NCBI GenBank assembly: GCA_933228895.1
Contig: OW121853.1
Span: 77,360,645-77,424,644, forward strand
Direction of reading: 5' to 3'
Origin: Platycnemis pennipes
Lineage: Eukaryota; Arthropoda; Insecta; Odonata; Platycnemididae
Length of the DNA: 64,000 bases
Shown here piece after piece: positions 9,934-24,900 of the stretch. A program made the translations under genes and the position numbers. The notes under the pieces were generated by a model, which did no database searches, was not told where the DNA came from, and saw only the letters and a program-made list of their open reading frames with translations. The first letter of the stretch is position 1. The number at the start of each line of letters is the position of its first letter.

Positions 9934-12900
9934 ATGGCTCTACTCGGATGTTTCATCAGCCTTCTTTTCCTTCTGTTCCTCTACGGAGAGAGCTTAGCAA
10001 CTGAGCTAACTGGAGTGAGTATGATTTTTTGTTGAAGTCAATTTGGGACACTATATGTCAATGAATCAGTGAGTTACGTCTTGTTTGTGGGTGCCGGAAA
10101 ATTCAGAGAGAGACAGAGATCATGAATGAAATCCATCCAAATTAGTGCAGTACATTGGTTGCCTGATCATGGATTTCTAAGCACTAATTTCATGTTTTGA
10201 TGGGGATATATATAATTGAATGCCTACATTTCAAGCCCTGGCTGTCTTCCATAATTTAGATCAGCAATTCCCCAAAAATTGCCAGAAATGAAGGTAAATG
10301 GTTTGATCTTGAAAATAGGAATTTATCAATAGTCACACTACATGTTAAAAATCAGCATTTATAGTTGGGGCCACAAAGACTTTGTTATCCAAATTAAATG
10401 AAATAAGAGCACATACATTGAAACCCCAGGTCTAACTTTTCTTCCCTAGTAGGATTTGCTTAAGACATATCTCTCACTGATTTCATATATGCTAAAACTT
10501 TTTCTAGCTCACTCATTCACTCAGTGATTCAACCCGAAGGTTGGCCTTTGATAGGTGAGAGTAGATCTCACCCCATACTAAGCCATTGGCATGTGAAATT
10601 CACACTTTAAGGGTAGGGGGCCAATTCCTTTCCCTGCGTCACCTGCGATTTCCTACAAAGTTCTGATATGCAGAAAATCGAATCGCGAGGATTTTAGATG
10701 GGGGTGTCCAGAAAGGCTCTGGCCCGGGATTTAAACCCAGGACCCTCCGGTCAGTGCTCTACCCTCTAGGCCACCACGACCCCCTTTTTCTAGCTAACGA
10801 CTAAAATTAAACTTGTGGCCAAATTTTCAGTATTATTAGTATTCAGTATTATAGGTATTTAAAATCAACTAAAGTTGGGTCCAAAATTTCAGGTGAACAA
10901 TTACATATGTTTAATTCAATGCTACACATAAATGTTAAATGGGGATAGAATACATGAATAAAATCTATGTCCGAGTGAATTTGATTAAGTAAGTAGGGCA
11001 GGTTTGTTATCAATTGAATAACTATTTCATAAATATCTTATCAATCTTTCAGCTAACGACAGAGAGCAAATGTTACTGGACCAACACCAGTTATGGTAAG
11101 TTCATTGTTATTCATAAGCACACTTAAGCAAGTTCCTCACTTGACAAATGGATGTCAATATCAATTGACCACAACACTTTCTAGGTAAAATTTTTTAGCA
11201 ATAACTGTGACTGAAAGGATATACCGAGTAACTATGAATGCACTGGTAATGTGATGCCTCTGGAAAGAATGGTGCTTCTTGTTGTCTAAGACATCCATCA
11301 CATCTCTTCTCATGCACTGAATGTGAATTCTCCAATTTTTTAATTTCGACTCCAAAATTTTTCTTGAAATGTAACTAAAAAATATACCTCAGTCCCTCCA
11401 TACCATATCCAAAAAAACTGCACTTCTTGTAGTGAAATGACTTTTCCGAATGTCTTCATAGCACATGTTATACATATTTGGAAAGTTAGCCAAGTAATAA
11501 CTTTCTCAAATATTTATTAAAATTATGACCACTGACAAATGTGTATGAACGGTTAATTCCTATGTGCAATTATAGCCAAGCTGGATACAGCCACATTGTG
11601 ACTGATCCATTTGTATTACTGAAAGTTTAGTATTGACCATGTCAATAGTGGTGACATACATTACAGTTACACTTGTTACCAGATTAAGTAATATTTTATT
11701 CTGCCTATGCTTTTTATTTACAAATGCTGGATCTTCAAGCCTAATGTTTTATAAATTTGATGAGATATAAAATATTTAATAGCTGTGTGCAAAACAGTTG
11801 GAGAAAATGCATGGCCGCTAGGGGGAGAGACAAGAAAAAAATGCAATATGTTAAGATCCTGCTGAAACTTGGAACTTAAAGCTCCCTAAAAATCATTAGG
11901 CACAAAAATAGCTTTTAGTGTATACTGTAACGGTTCAGGCCGTTATGCCTTTTCCTTCCTCCACCCACACCACTCCTTCACCCCCCTTCCCCATCTCCTT
12001 TTTTTTTCCTTCCTCAGTTTGGATCGTTGGGGTGGGAGGAAATATGAGTGAGTGATTTTGGTGTGTGTGTGTGTGAGAGAGGTACGGAAGGATTGGGTAT
12101 GTCGACTGGATGAAGTGGGACGTTGCATGAGTCACAGGGTTGACTGGTGAGGATCACAAAAAGTGCGAGTTTACCCTTGGTGTGCCCCCCCTCCATCAGT
12201 TTCTATCCTCCTTCCACGTCCCCTTCCCCTCCAAACGAGGTATAAAGAGGCGATCGCCGGGAAGAAGCAAGAGGAGAATGCACAAGGAAAATCACAGGGC
12301 GGAAGCGCTGCCGGATTGAGGAGTGATTGGGACTACCGGAGGTGGAGAAGTCGGCTCGGCATACACGGAGACCATGGGCGGCGTATCCAGGCCTGGCGGA
12401 TGCAGCGGGAGTCGAGTTATCCAGGATCCCGAGCCAGAGTCCAGTCCCGTAATTTTCGGTCACGTAAGATTGCTGTCCGACCAAATCCCTCCCCTTGTTT
12501 AGTAGCCTCATTGCCATCGAGTTACGATTGGGCCCGGCTACAGTGGCGGTGTGCTCCTCGATCTGAGTAATTAATGCCCTAACGTGGGTAGCTCCGTGGG
12601 AAGCATTTTTTCCAATGGGAAGGACTTATGATTACTCCCCACATTCCCTGGTTTGTTGGAAAGAAGAGAACTCAATATTAGTACACGTGTACTGTAATTC
12701 AATAGTGCAATCCATTCACCCGCATGCTCGCGGAAATGAGCCTTCTTTTATGTGTTGTCTGATTGGCTCTTAATCCATCATTGATGTTATGTGATCATGA
12801 TCGTTTTTTTTTACATTTTTTGTTTCATTAATTCATTCATTCATCTCATACAAAGATATCCTCATTATTTAAATGTCTCATCCCTCATCCATTCATCATT

Positions 12901-15900
12901 AGTTGTAAGAAGGGTTTTTTTCTTTTTTTGTATTGATTGTGTCTGCAACAGAATATATTGGTTTGTTACATGAAGTGAAAAAAATGATACCTACTTTTGT
13001 TCGACTTCCTTCCCGACGGTCCGAATTACCCAAGAACTCATTACCTGCGACCTTTCTTCACCCGACCCCGGCGGTAAGGCCAGGGAATCGTTAGTTTTGA
13101 ACAAGGTCAGGAACCTGGCCACTGAGACCTGCTCAGAGAAGGTCTTCCATTTATATCTGAAAGATGACGGAGTTTGTTTTTTGGCCCGCGCGTCTCTGGG
13201 GCGGAGGGGTACGCGTGGGAGAAGTGTGTCATGTCCCGTTTTCACGGCCAGAAGGACGGGACTGGTACAATACATATCCGATAGTTAATGAAATAATATC
13301 ATTTTTTATGTCCTCCCAGATACGATAGCTTTTGATGGACGTGACTAATATTTCCTACCTTCTTTAATTTGGTACATTTACCACCTCTCATCCATTCCAC
13401 CTCACTATTTTATACTTTAGCAGCACATATATAATTATATAAATTTATTTTGTATTTTGTAACATAAAATATAAATGGCCTTGTATTCCCTGTTCTGCTT
13501 TTCATTTTGACCTGCCAACTAATTATGTACCTCTAAAACTTGTGTTTGTGACCACTTTACGCAATTCTCTATGAATGAACCTCTCTGTTCTCTCCCTAGC
13601 CACGCATCCACTCATAGAAGTAATTTTTATTGTTATTTGCAATAACAGCAGCTTAATACTTCTCCCTTTCATTTATTCTCACTTAAGATAAAACTTAAAA
13701 CAAGTGAGGATAAGCACACCCTATAATAATCCCCCCTGGCACACACCCTCGTGGTGGCTTGCATGATATCACGTAGATGTAATTGCTTTGAAGGCCTATC
13801 CTTTTCAAATTTTAACTTGCAAAATATCTTAATTTCACAAAAATTTAATGAATACAGATATGTATTAATATGGCAACAACCTACAGATTATCCCCTGATG
13901 ATGGTGATCATGCATTGCAACCAAGGCCAAGAATTTTATTGTTGACGAATTAACTTTTGCTACTGACAAGAGTAGCAAAACTAACTAACTAACTAAGTAG
14001 TAACTACTACCCCAAAGTCAATTCTGACAAGTTTACTCAATCAATTTAAACTATTTAAACTATTATTTTCTCTTCTCTTATAATTAGGGATGGATCGGTT
14101 TGGTTCTTCGGTTCCACCAGTTCTTGAGCTTAGAATCGGAACCGGAACCGAGGCCAAAAATAATCGGTACCGAAATAATTGGCACGAAAACCAGTTTGAA
14201 ACCTGCTCACACTCAGAAAGTGGAGGCTTCACATTAAACCTGGTGAAATAGTGTACTTAGATGCTTCAAGGTTGCCGTGAATTATTCTAATTCAGTCGTT
14301 AAAATGACTAAATGATTTATTTTGTTACATCCAATTCTAGTAAGTGATGAAATACCACCGTAATAAGGATATGCTGAATGATAGATATGTTACGTCCACC
14401 TCCTTTGGAGGTACGAGTCCTCATATCATTTTTGTAAATTATATCATAATATAGTATATATAACACAAAATATAATGAAGTAGGTATTCTTTTTCAAGAA
14501 GTATGTCTCTGAAACTGATTATTGATTACCTTATCTTCCCACTAAGCAATGCAAAGTAAGTGGTAAATTATGAACCGGAACCGAGAATCGGAACCGAGAA
14601 CCGAATTTAAGAACCGAACCGGAACCGAAAAAAAGTGGAACCGACCCATCAATACTTATAATCATAACATTCACTCCCCAACTGAGACCCTTAATCTGCC
14701 TTCTTCCATCATCATCTTTAAGACGATCCTGACTGTCTGCTTGATATTTGGTTTGTTTCTTGTAGATCAGGAATGCAGCAAAAGCAGACAATTAGAAGTA
14801 AACTTCACAAATGGTGCTGCGAGTGGCGTTGTGATAGCTGAAGTTGAGCTGCCACCCAAATCATGTAACTACACCAAGTTTTACATCATCCTTATAAGGG
14901 AAGAAAAATTGCCAGACAATGGATATTGCACCATAAATGGAATAGGCTACAGGCACTCGTGGAAGACATACAGAAAGGCTAAGTGTGAAACAGACAAATG
15001 CCCAAATATTTGTGAAAAGGTGAGTGTGCCCATCGTGTGTTGATCCCAGGATGTTTTTACGTCATCAGATTTTATCTTAGGGCAGTCTCATTTTATAAAA
15101 TAAATGGATACGTAAACAAATCATGCAACATCACCATAAAAATGTACAGGAAAAACTCAAGTGCTAATAAACTCTTTCCTTTCCAGTTCACAAAATTCAC
15201 ATTTTACCATGTACAAACTGGTCACTATTATTTGAATGTTAAGGCCAAAACTCCCAGGATGAATTACATAGAATATGAATCACACACCAAGAAAATTGTT
15301 ACAGATTTTGAAAAACCTTGGCCTACTCAACTTACAAATGAGATAACTCCCAGTATAGAAAGGTAAGCTATAGTTGATATTTATTATTCCCCAATGAAAA
15401 TGTTTTGGTTAACGTTTAGTACTAGTTTAGAGCTGATCAAAAGGTCTTCCATTTATCACCTGTTCCAGCAGTACCGTACCTCAAAATACATCCTTCAATC
15501 ACTTTTGCTGCACATTATTTATCCCATCAACCTCTCTCTTTCTCTTTCATACCACGTTTAATACTTTCTTGCTGACCTTACTCTTTGTCCAATTAACCCT
15601 ATTCATCCTTCTCTAAACTCATTGTCAGATATTTCATTTTTATGCATAGACTTGTTACACATGCTGATGAATTCGCCATAACAGGAAATAAATACAATCC
15701 ACAAGATGTACAACATACAGTGTCCTGAAAGCTAACATAAATGGATGAAATCAATTTATATTTTCTATAACTGTGGAATACAGAAAATTGCTAATTAGGA
15801 AATAAATCAGATCACCAGCCCAGGATAAAATTGTTCTTATGCCAAAATATTATAAATGGCAAAACCCTCACTCTGTTCATCAACAAAGATTGAACTTAAT

Positions 15901-18900
15901 ATGCCTGCATATGAGTCATTTGATCCGAGGACCATCTCTCACTTACAAGAAAGGAATAAAAGGCTTCCAATTTCCATTCATCCTCTTTCAGGATGACCAT
16001 ATTTCTAAACCATACAATGCCATACTCCATGTTAAAGGTTTGACTTATCTATTCTTCGCATCCCTATTAAGTGATCCTTCTCACTGATTCTGTGCTCTTC
16101 ATCAACGCTTTCTTGGCAAGTTACTCTTTCCTTTCTGTTATTTATCCTCAGGTGAATTTAATACCAGATAATGAAACCAGAACATCTTGAATTATTACCA
16201 GTGCTATGCAATCATTAGTCTTCATAGAAAAATCATTTGATCAGGATTCTGAATATATCTACAAAACAGGACAATTAAAAAGCAAATTCTGCATTTGAAA
16301 TCCTTCTTAACTTTGCATTATAATATGTTGACCCCTAATATCAGTGTTTTGAATAGCAAAGGTGTGATGAAAGCTGAAGCCCTCATACAGAAAGAGTGGA
16401 AATTTTATGAGGATGTTTCACTTAATATTAGTATCACACAAAATATTTCTTACGTTGCATTGTAGGAACATGTCTCCACATTTCTCAATTTGCTTTATCT
16501 ACTTTCTCCTTGTAACCTCCAAATACATTGAAACAAATTATAATATGTATACTTATTATGGAGCAGGCATTTGCAGGCAAGAAGGGGTGTGTTTTTGAGA
16601 GACGTTTACTAGTTTACTATACACCATTTCACTTATTTTTAATTTTTTTTCCTTGCAGAGAAACTGTGAATTTTCATTTTACTTTCACCAGACCAACCTC
16701 GGTAATTGATGTTATTTTACGAGACATAGACAAGGAAGAAGTGGGCTATATACACCTGAATTCATCTAATTTGGAGGTCAGTACACATAGACTTCAATAT
16801 CCTTTTGAAAACTAGCTAGACTTTGCCAGCTTCAAGCTAAGAGAGACCAAATAAAAATTACCTATAGCAAATTACATGTGTTTTTTTGTGCTTTAGATAA
16901 GAATTATAGGAAGTATGTAAACCTTTACTTCCGAAAGTTTCATTCATTTGTTCAGAAACCAGGTTTTTGCATAAAAATGCTGAGAGCAGATTTGAGGCCT
17001 TTAGGAATGAGTTGTGAGAAAACTGGGGTGGGAGTTAATATTAAGCCTGTATTAAATTAATGAAACAAAATCCAAGTATATAACAAATAAATAAAGAAAT
17101 TAAGCTTGCAAGAGAACTTTTTAAGGGGAAACAGAAATTAATAGCGGGCATACTGACTGAGAGAAATCACAACTTTCAAGAGGGTAATAGTGAGGAGGAT
17201 GTCAGACAAGCGAATTAACAGGTAGTATTTCAAACCAAAGGGGAAAGGGTTGAGGAAAACTCTTGGTCAGCATTATCCAACCAAATATTCATAATTTCCA
17301 ATTTTTTCAATTCCTCATAACTGAATTTCAACGAGCATTTACAGCCAGCATACAAAATGAATGCGATATTGCTACATGATATGGCGGCAGCAGACATTGC
17401 ATCTCTACACAATACCATTTAATATGTTATATCATGGAATCTGTGATATATAGTCAATGGTTGGTGATCTCGTGCAATATCTGACATCTAGCAAATATCA
17501 TATGATTGTGCCAATTCACAATGCATAATGGCTTTTTGTCAATGCCTTTGCTTCACATTGCAGGACACTATGAAAGCCTGCATATTACACAGTCCTATAG
17601 ATGCAATAACTGGAAGCTCATGAGTGGCCCTCATTTCAAAATTGACTTGGCCTCTAATTTCTGGTGAGAGAAAGGGCAAATCTTACCTATCTCTATCATA
17701 CCAATGCTAATCTCAAATGGTCTGTGAACTGGAAAAATGATTAAGGATTATAGATAATCTTAGTTTAGAAATTTTTATTTTTAATTTTTATTAAAAAAAA
17801 ACTTATTTCAGAAAAATAAAATCCTAGTTTAGAAATTGTTTTCAGTCTTGGACTGAATGCCAAATGCAGCCCTTGCGCACAAGTTTGGAGATTTCTGAGC
17901 TATAACATGTAATTTACATTATTGAATGTAGCTTCTTAGATTTTTCCACCATATTAGACCCAAAAACCACAATTATGAGACGATTCTGCCATTGTTTTCA
18001 TTACAGCAATGATAGAGAAAACTTTAAAACATCAGAGTACAATACTTAAACTCACAGAAGACCTGATAGAAAATCAACCACGGTGTACACCACATTAAGG
18101 AAAAACCATAAGTCTTTCATAACAGATTTATTCCTATGTTTATTGCAGGCTCAGACGAGTAGGTAAAGTGTTCACAATGCTAACCCATACATCATGGGGT
18201 TGAGTTCCACCAAGGGTATGGAAGTCAAGTGCTGATAAAGCACTATTATGGGATGTATACCACCTGATGCAAACCTTTGTCCTAAATATATCACCACTGT
18301 TATTAGTTGTCAATAGCCATGAGTGGTAATCAGTTATAAAGTTAAATTTGCAATATTTTCTTGTTATTGTCATTAATACGTTTATTCATACTTTCATTGC
18401 ATGTAAATGCCTCCTGTATCACATGAATTCACCAATTACATCAACTACACGTCAACAGCATTCTGTGAAAAAAATTTGCAATATCACACTGGAGAAAAAT
18501 GATCCTAGACATGTAGGTGTAAGTATTCTGGCTTCAAAGCTAATATTGGTTTCAAGGTAACACAAGGTTGAAAACCCTGATAGCAACAATGGAAACAGTG
18601 AAAAATTTTAATTAGAGTCACTTTCAAATTAGCATTTGTCTGCTTATAGTAAAAGCTACATATCATAATAGCATTGTTTAAAATTAAGATATCCACTTTG
18701 CTGGTAACCATTAAATTCTATTAAAGAATTAAGTAGTTCTATCAGGTAAAAGTATTAAATAAAATTTACAAACGAAAATTTCATTTCTCACATCTATTTA
18801 TCATATCTTTTCAATTGTATTTTAGCATCATCATAAAAATTGCTAAAATATAAAAGTTTTGATACTATATAGCCTTTTAGACTATTATAAATGAGTGATA

Positions 18901-21900
18901 AACATTCTATGAGTGCAAATTTAGAAAATATTGCAATTCTATTTAAAATACTTTAACTGTATGCTATTTGATTATACATATATAAGTTAGTGCTCTTTGT
19001 ACCTCTATATATATAGCCATCTGACAAGCACAGTTTATTAAAAGATATTCATGGTGGAAATGTAAGAATAATACTCAGCTTTTTAAAGTCCTTAATGTTT
19101 CTTTATATATGAATAAGGCTACAGGAAAGAACTACTAATTCCCTTCTGTTTTAATAAAATAAATTATCACTCTTACATTTCCTCCTTTATGCAAACTATG
19201 TGGAATGCAGAAGGGAACAAGGATAAACTGATAACCCAAAAGGGAAAAGTTTTTGCATCTGAGATATGAGGGGAGTAACTTGTGACTGCAGCAATTTTTT
19301 CTGTAGCCTCTCACCTCTGAAATCAGTTCATTTAAAGGTTTGACTTTTTAATCAATTGTTCTAAAATTTTCATCCCACTATTTTTGCAGAAAATAAGAGG
19401 TATTTCATGCAAGAATAACACTTCAGAAAACACTAAAAGAATGGAGGTAAGTGCATCCAGATGATTTTTACGATTGTTTCAAAGTAGGCCTTATCTGTTC
19501 ATTCATGGTTCTGTTTTCTTTTTTGCTTTAAGGTTTATTTTGCAAATGAGGATAACTGTGACTCTGAGACAAGAGATAACTTTGACTTGAGAGATGCCAC
19601 CTGTCTTTGCTGGAGGGAAGAAGCATATGGTGAGATTATATACACATAAAATGTGTAACTTGTCCTCTTTATAGATGTTGCTTTAAACGAGTCAGGCACA
19701 AGGAAAACACGTTCTAGACTAGTGGTTCTGAACCTGTGCCGCAGCACTCCAGGGTGCCAGGAAAACAGCTGCGGGTTCCACGAAATTATTGTGGGAAAAC
19801 AAAAAATATTTTGCAAGACTAACATCTGAATTGGTTACTCTCACACCCGACAAATGGTGAAAGAAATGAAAGCCCCTCTGAAACCTAAGGACTAATTACT
19901 GTAAAGCACTGATTATCCTTGGTAATGCAGCAGGAAGCCGAACTGAATGATTAAGAAAATGTAAGAAGGGTATACCAAGATTATAAACTCAGTCTGAAGG
20001 GCGGAGCCAATGTAAAAGGTTGGGAATCACTTCTCTAGACAATGACCAGATGCGATGATATTGAAGATGAAAATTGGTATCTTGACTTAAAGAGGTCACA
20101 GGATTAAACTACACACAAACCTTTGTATAACACCATTTCAATTTGAATCCTTTAACTGTTACAATTTGTTAGAAATAATTTGAAAGAGGTCACTTTCTCA
20201 CAATTACACGTTTTAAATGACTTTTAATATTAAAGCTCTTTAATAAAGGACTACGATATACTTATATATACTGTATAAATGCGGTTACAGAGTGAGAGTT
20301 ACAGTACAGAGTGCATTTACTCTGTATTTTTTGTGGCTTCCACGAAATGACCCTTCAGGTCCCTAAAGAAAATTTGACTACATTATCTTGTGTACATATT
20401 TAACTGCTGGATTTCCAGTCATTTTTATTCCTTGCAATTCATTCAAACATCGTTCTCCTCATTATACTGATGGAATGGATTTTTTCGAACTTTTAATGAG
20501 AGATACCTATGCACACATTAACTTCATAAATGAACCTCTTGAACTCTTTCCTTTCCTAATCTCCAGCAGTTTATTTAACCTTAGGATGTTGAAATTTTTC
20601 ATGTATTATTTCTTTTAGATCTCCAGTGCAAGGACCCAGAGCCGCAAATAAAATACACTCCAATTTTTATTGCTTTCTTTGCCATGTTTTCAATCCTATT
20701 GACTGGAATTGGTATCATCTTTGCCACTGGCATGCTGCGGAAAAACAGAGTTAAACCCATCACTCTTCCAAACGGTAAGGGTATAATCATTTCCATGCTG
20801 AGAAGATTTTAGATATTATTTATTTTCCATTTGGCTCTGAATTCAGAGTAACTCAGTGGGTAGCTTTAAATAAGTACTTTCATTATCAGACATCACGCGT
20901 GACAGGGCATGCTGTCATTTCTTAGGATTCTGGAAACATGAAAGAATCTGTGGACCCTTTGAGTACTATTTTTCCAGCAGGCTGGAATAAAATGCATGAG
21001 TAACCATTGTGGGCTCTGGGAACTGGCGGTTCAACTCTGTAATACTGCTGCGCTCATAATTTTTCCCACCGATTGTGGATTTAACATTGTGAATTTCAAC
21101 AATTTGTCATGCCATTGGCAATGGTCAGATAGAAAAAAAAGGTTTTATGCAGGGTGACTGATGACTAAGTGCATCAAAAGTAGCGATAATTTCCATACTT
21201 CAATTTTTACTTCACAGCAACTTGCTTGAATCGCAAAACATTCAGGGCCAAAGGGACAAGTCAGTAAAGACAATGCTCACTAAAGTCAGTAAACATTGGA
21301 TAAGCTCACTAATCATGCATTTTTTAATCAAAACACCCATACTAAACAGTCAATTTAAGGTTAAATTTTTGACATTGCATGAACTCTGCCCTTTCAATCA
21401 ATTCATTGACGTTCTAATTAGAGAAAAATTCAAAGTTCTGTAATTGGTGACCAGATTCATCAACCCTAGGTATTGAGGCATGCATTGTTTTAATTAAACC
21501 AATAACCTATTTACCATGATTATGATGCATCCATATTAAGATATTACTGAATTAACTCTCAGCAAAATAAATAATTTTCTCACTTTATTTTTTCCAGATG
21601 CGAGTACCGATACTCCAATGATTATCAGTGACATTGAAATACTTCTCCTCTATCCACGAGATTGTCCGAAGTTCATGGCATTAATGAAGACATTTAAAAA
21701 ACTTTTAGAGACTTCTTACCACATTCAGGTATATAACCAATTACACCGTTCCATAATAGCATCATTATGTATTTGTATCATGGTTAGAGTCCGTGATGTA
21801 ATTCACCCTTCCAAGTAACTTTAATACAAAAATCTTACTGCCTTTATCCACTCTCTTACCACCCTTACCCTTGAATTTAGCTCCCCATAAATCCACAATG

Positions 21901-24900
21901 GGTGCAAAAATAAATCAGCAAATAGTAAATCAGGGCAGATACACCTAACAGAAAGTCATTCAGGAGTCCAAAATCAGGCTCATTCCATGAACACAAAATA
22001 GTTAAGTTGATGTGTACTCAGTGACATATTGGCATGTCCATTTCAATGCACGACATGTATCAGAAAGCTCATACATTCCTAGAGAATGTCAAATATGAAT
22101 AAACGAACTTAAATTCTGCAAAGACTGGTACCTCCCTACACAAACCTGATAGGTGGCAAAATAATTTTTCTATTCTGCACCAAACTGCACTGTGTAAAAT
22201 TTTGCATGACAGATACAGCAAAAAACAATGCACTTAAATGACCGCTCGACGAAAAAGTCCGATTAATAATTGGAATGAAGACCAATATTTATGGTAATCA
22301 CCAGAAACACATACAGTAAAACCCCTCTTTTACACTTTTGAGGGGAACTAGAGAAAAAAGTGTAAATCGCGGGAAAGTGTAATTTGAGGGTATGCAATTT
22401 TATATGAAAGTTATGCCTGAAAGAATAACTCCTTGCTTCTTGATTTTGCCTGCCTAATTCTTGCTTTCATTGAATGACAAGTTTAAATTGAAATATAGTT
22501 CCAACAAAACCTCTTTAATAATGCCAAAATCTCTTATTTGAAATGCATGGGGACATGGGGAGATATATTAACTAGATTACATATGGTTGGGCCAAGATTA
22601 GGAAGAGTGTGAAAAAATTGTAGTTGTAAATTGGAGAGAATATCAGGAATTAGTTTACAGGTGTATGAGGGAAGATGCAGAACAGCAAGCAGTTGAGAAA
22701 GGATGGAGGGGGGGGGGATGGTGTAGTAGACACTAGAGTGGTCAAGACACTGTTCATTACTGTTAAGTCAGGAGAGCTGCTGATAGAAGTTAACGAGATT
22801 CAGCATAGGGGTAAGGAAAATGTGAAAAGAACTGCATGGCATTAATGATAGACAAGGGAATAGAAGAGGAGAATGACATAGAAGAGGAGAATGACATAGA
22901 AGAGGAGAATGACATTGATAAGGATGAACTGAGGCCAGGAGTCTTGATCCAACCATGCTAGTAAGTTAGGGTAAATATTATGAGAAAAGAAGGTCTGGAG
23001 ACTATAGTGATATTCTTTCAAAGCTACTCAAGAATCGAGCTAGAGAAGAATGAGATGATTTTACGGGTGTGTTCATAGGATATATGAGGATGAAATTTGG
23101 CTGGAGGATTTTTTAAAATCTGTATTAATACCTAACCAAAAAAGAAAGAGAAGGCCGCAAATGCTGAAAAGCATACACTTCTTAAATAAAAAAAAAAATT
23201 TCATCAGCACTTCGATAGCCATCCCGCGAGTTATGCAACCTGAACAACAATCGCGATAAAAACGACGTACGTGTACTGTAATCCCTCGCGGCATTACAAT
23301 TGCACAGATGAGCGAGGTCACGATAAATGGTGGTATATCTGGGCAAATTTTATTTCTCTTTCATAGTGGTAACTTACTGCATGAGTTTCTACTTTGTCTT
23401 TCACGGAGCGTTGAGTCCAACCACTAGTTATGCAACCAGGACGACAATCACGGCAAAATCGTCTCGTAAAACGTAAATGGCGAACCATTCAAAAATTTGC
23501 TAGCGTGAATAAAGGGAAGACGTTACATTGCGGATATATGGACATTATTAGGACATGAAGAAAAAGTCATTAATGGCGGTAAAACGTAAATTGCGGGGAC
23601 GTAAAGGAGAGGTTTTACTGTAATTAAAATGTTTGTTTTCTTCGACTAAACTTTTTAAAACTTTAATGGCTGATTTCAAATTTCATATCGAGGCAATTAT
23701 TGTGACTGACAGAAACATGGAAGGCCTCAGAGCTTATGATTTGAAGATTTTGAGAAAAGTTGACGGAAAAAATATAGACAATTATTACAATGATAATGTT
23801 CAATTTTATCATTATACCTTCAAAAGTGCTCCAAAATGAGTGATTGTCTTACAATTAGACTTGGGTGAATACAGTATATCTTCTGGTATTTTAAAATAAT
23901 TAATACCTTAATTTCTTTTTACAATACAGCTTCAACATATTTTCAAAACAATATCTGGGTTCAATAATTGTGTCAGTAACACCGCTTTGAGTGTGGCGCA
24001 TGCCCGCTTGTGACAACTTAAAAAGGCATACCTGCCAGAGTGTTATTCCATTTTTCTACTATGTGAAGTATTTTCCCTTTAAAAAAAGCAATGATGCAGA
24101 TGAATAAACCAAGAACTCTGTACTACATGACATTAAGCCTAACCGATCAATCCAACTGACAAAGAAATTTAAATTGTTTCCCTGATGAAAGCATGACTTC
24201 TGAAGATGTTGAATTTTCAACAATCCTATGATTGGTTTGATACATTCTTTCACTTGATTCTCCTATCAGCTGGCCTCTTTATATTAACATAATTCTTCTT
24301 TTTTATAATATCCCTTCAACAATGGGGTCGTTTACCATATTTTTTTAATTACCGAATCTGATAGAGTTTGTAAAATAAAAGGACCCGTATTTTTCCGTTT
24401 TCTGATCCGACAATTATTTCCCGAGTTATAAGCGGCGAAAAACTGATGTTTTTAACCCTTTCGGAAAAGTGGGTGTGGTGCAACCTCTGACGTATATCGA
24501 CTTCGTCCAGTCACAACTGAGCCCGCGAAGCTACTTCGCCTTATCGCAAAGGGGGGGACACAGCTGACTCGGCCAATGGGAGCGATTTCGACAGCATCTG
24601 TGCGAGCACCTTCCGAGAACCCCCCTCCACTCCCTTCCCCCTCCCCCGAAAGCAGTCAAGGACGGGAGGAAAATGACGTCAATGTTATCACAGCAGCATT
24701 TTCGGTGGGCGTCACCTTTTGCTTATTTTAATTTTTTGATTTATGAGTGGTTGTGGTTAGAAGATTAATTTTTTCACTAAAATTCGTTTTTCGTTTCCAT
24801 CTAACGATTTCGTGTACAAAATTGCGATTTCGGTTCCGAGTAAACGCCCCCATTATCTAAATATCACAAATATCAGACAAACCCTCTTTTCGGATCTCCA

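Noticed and set aside
12163..12570. 135-codon plus ORF
   Set aside because: Lies in the CpG-rich leader part of the candidate solo LTR; biased composition, no family motif, and it would sit within SEFIR intron 2.
22862..22915. CRISPR-like array
   Set aside because: Head-to-tail units without spacers, in a eukaryotic intron; an ordinary minisatellite.
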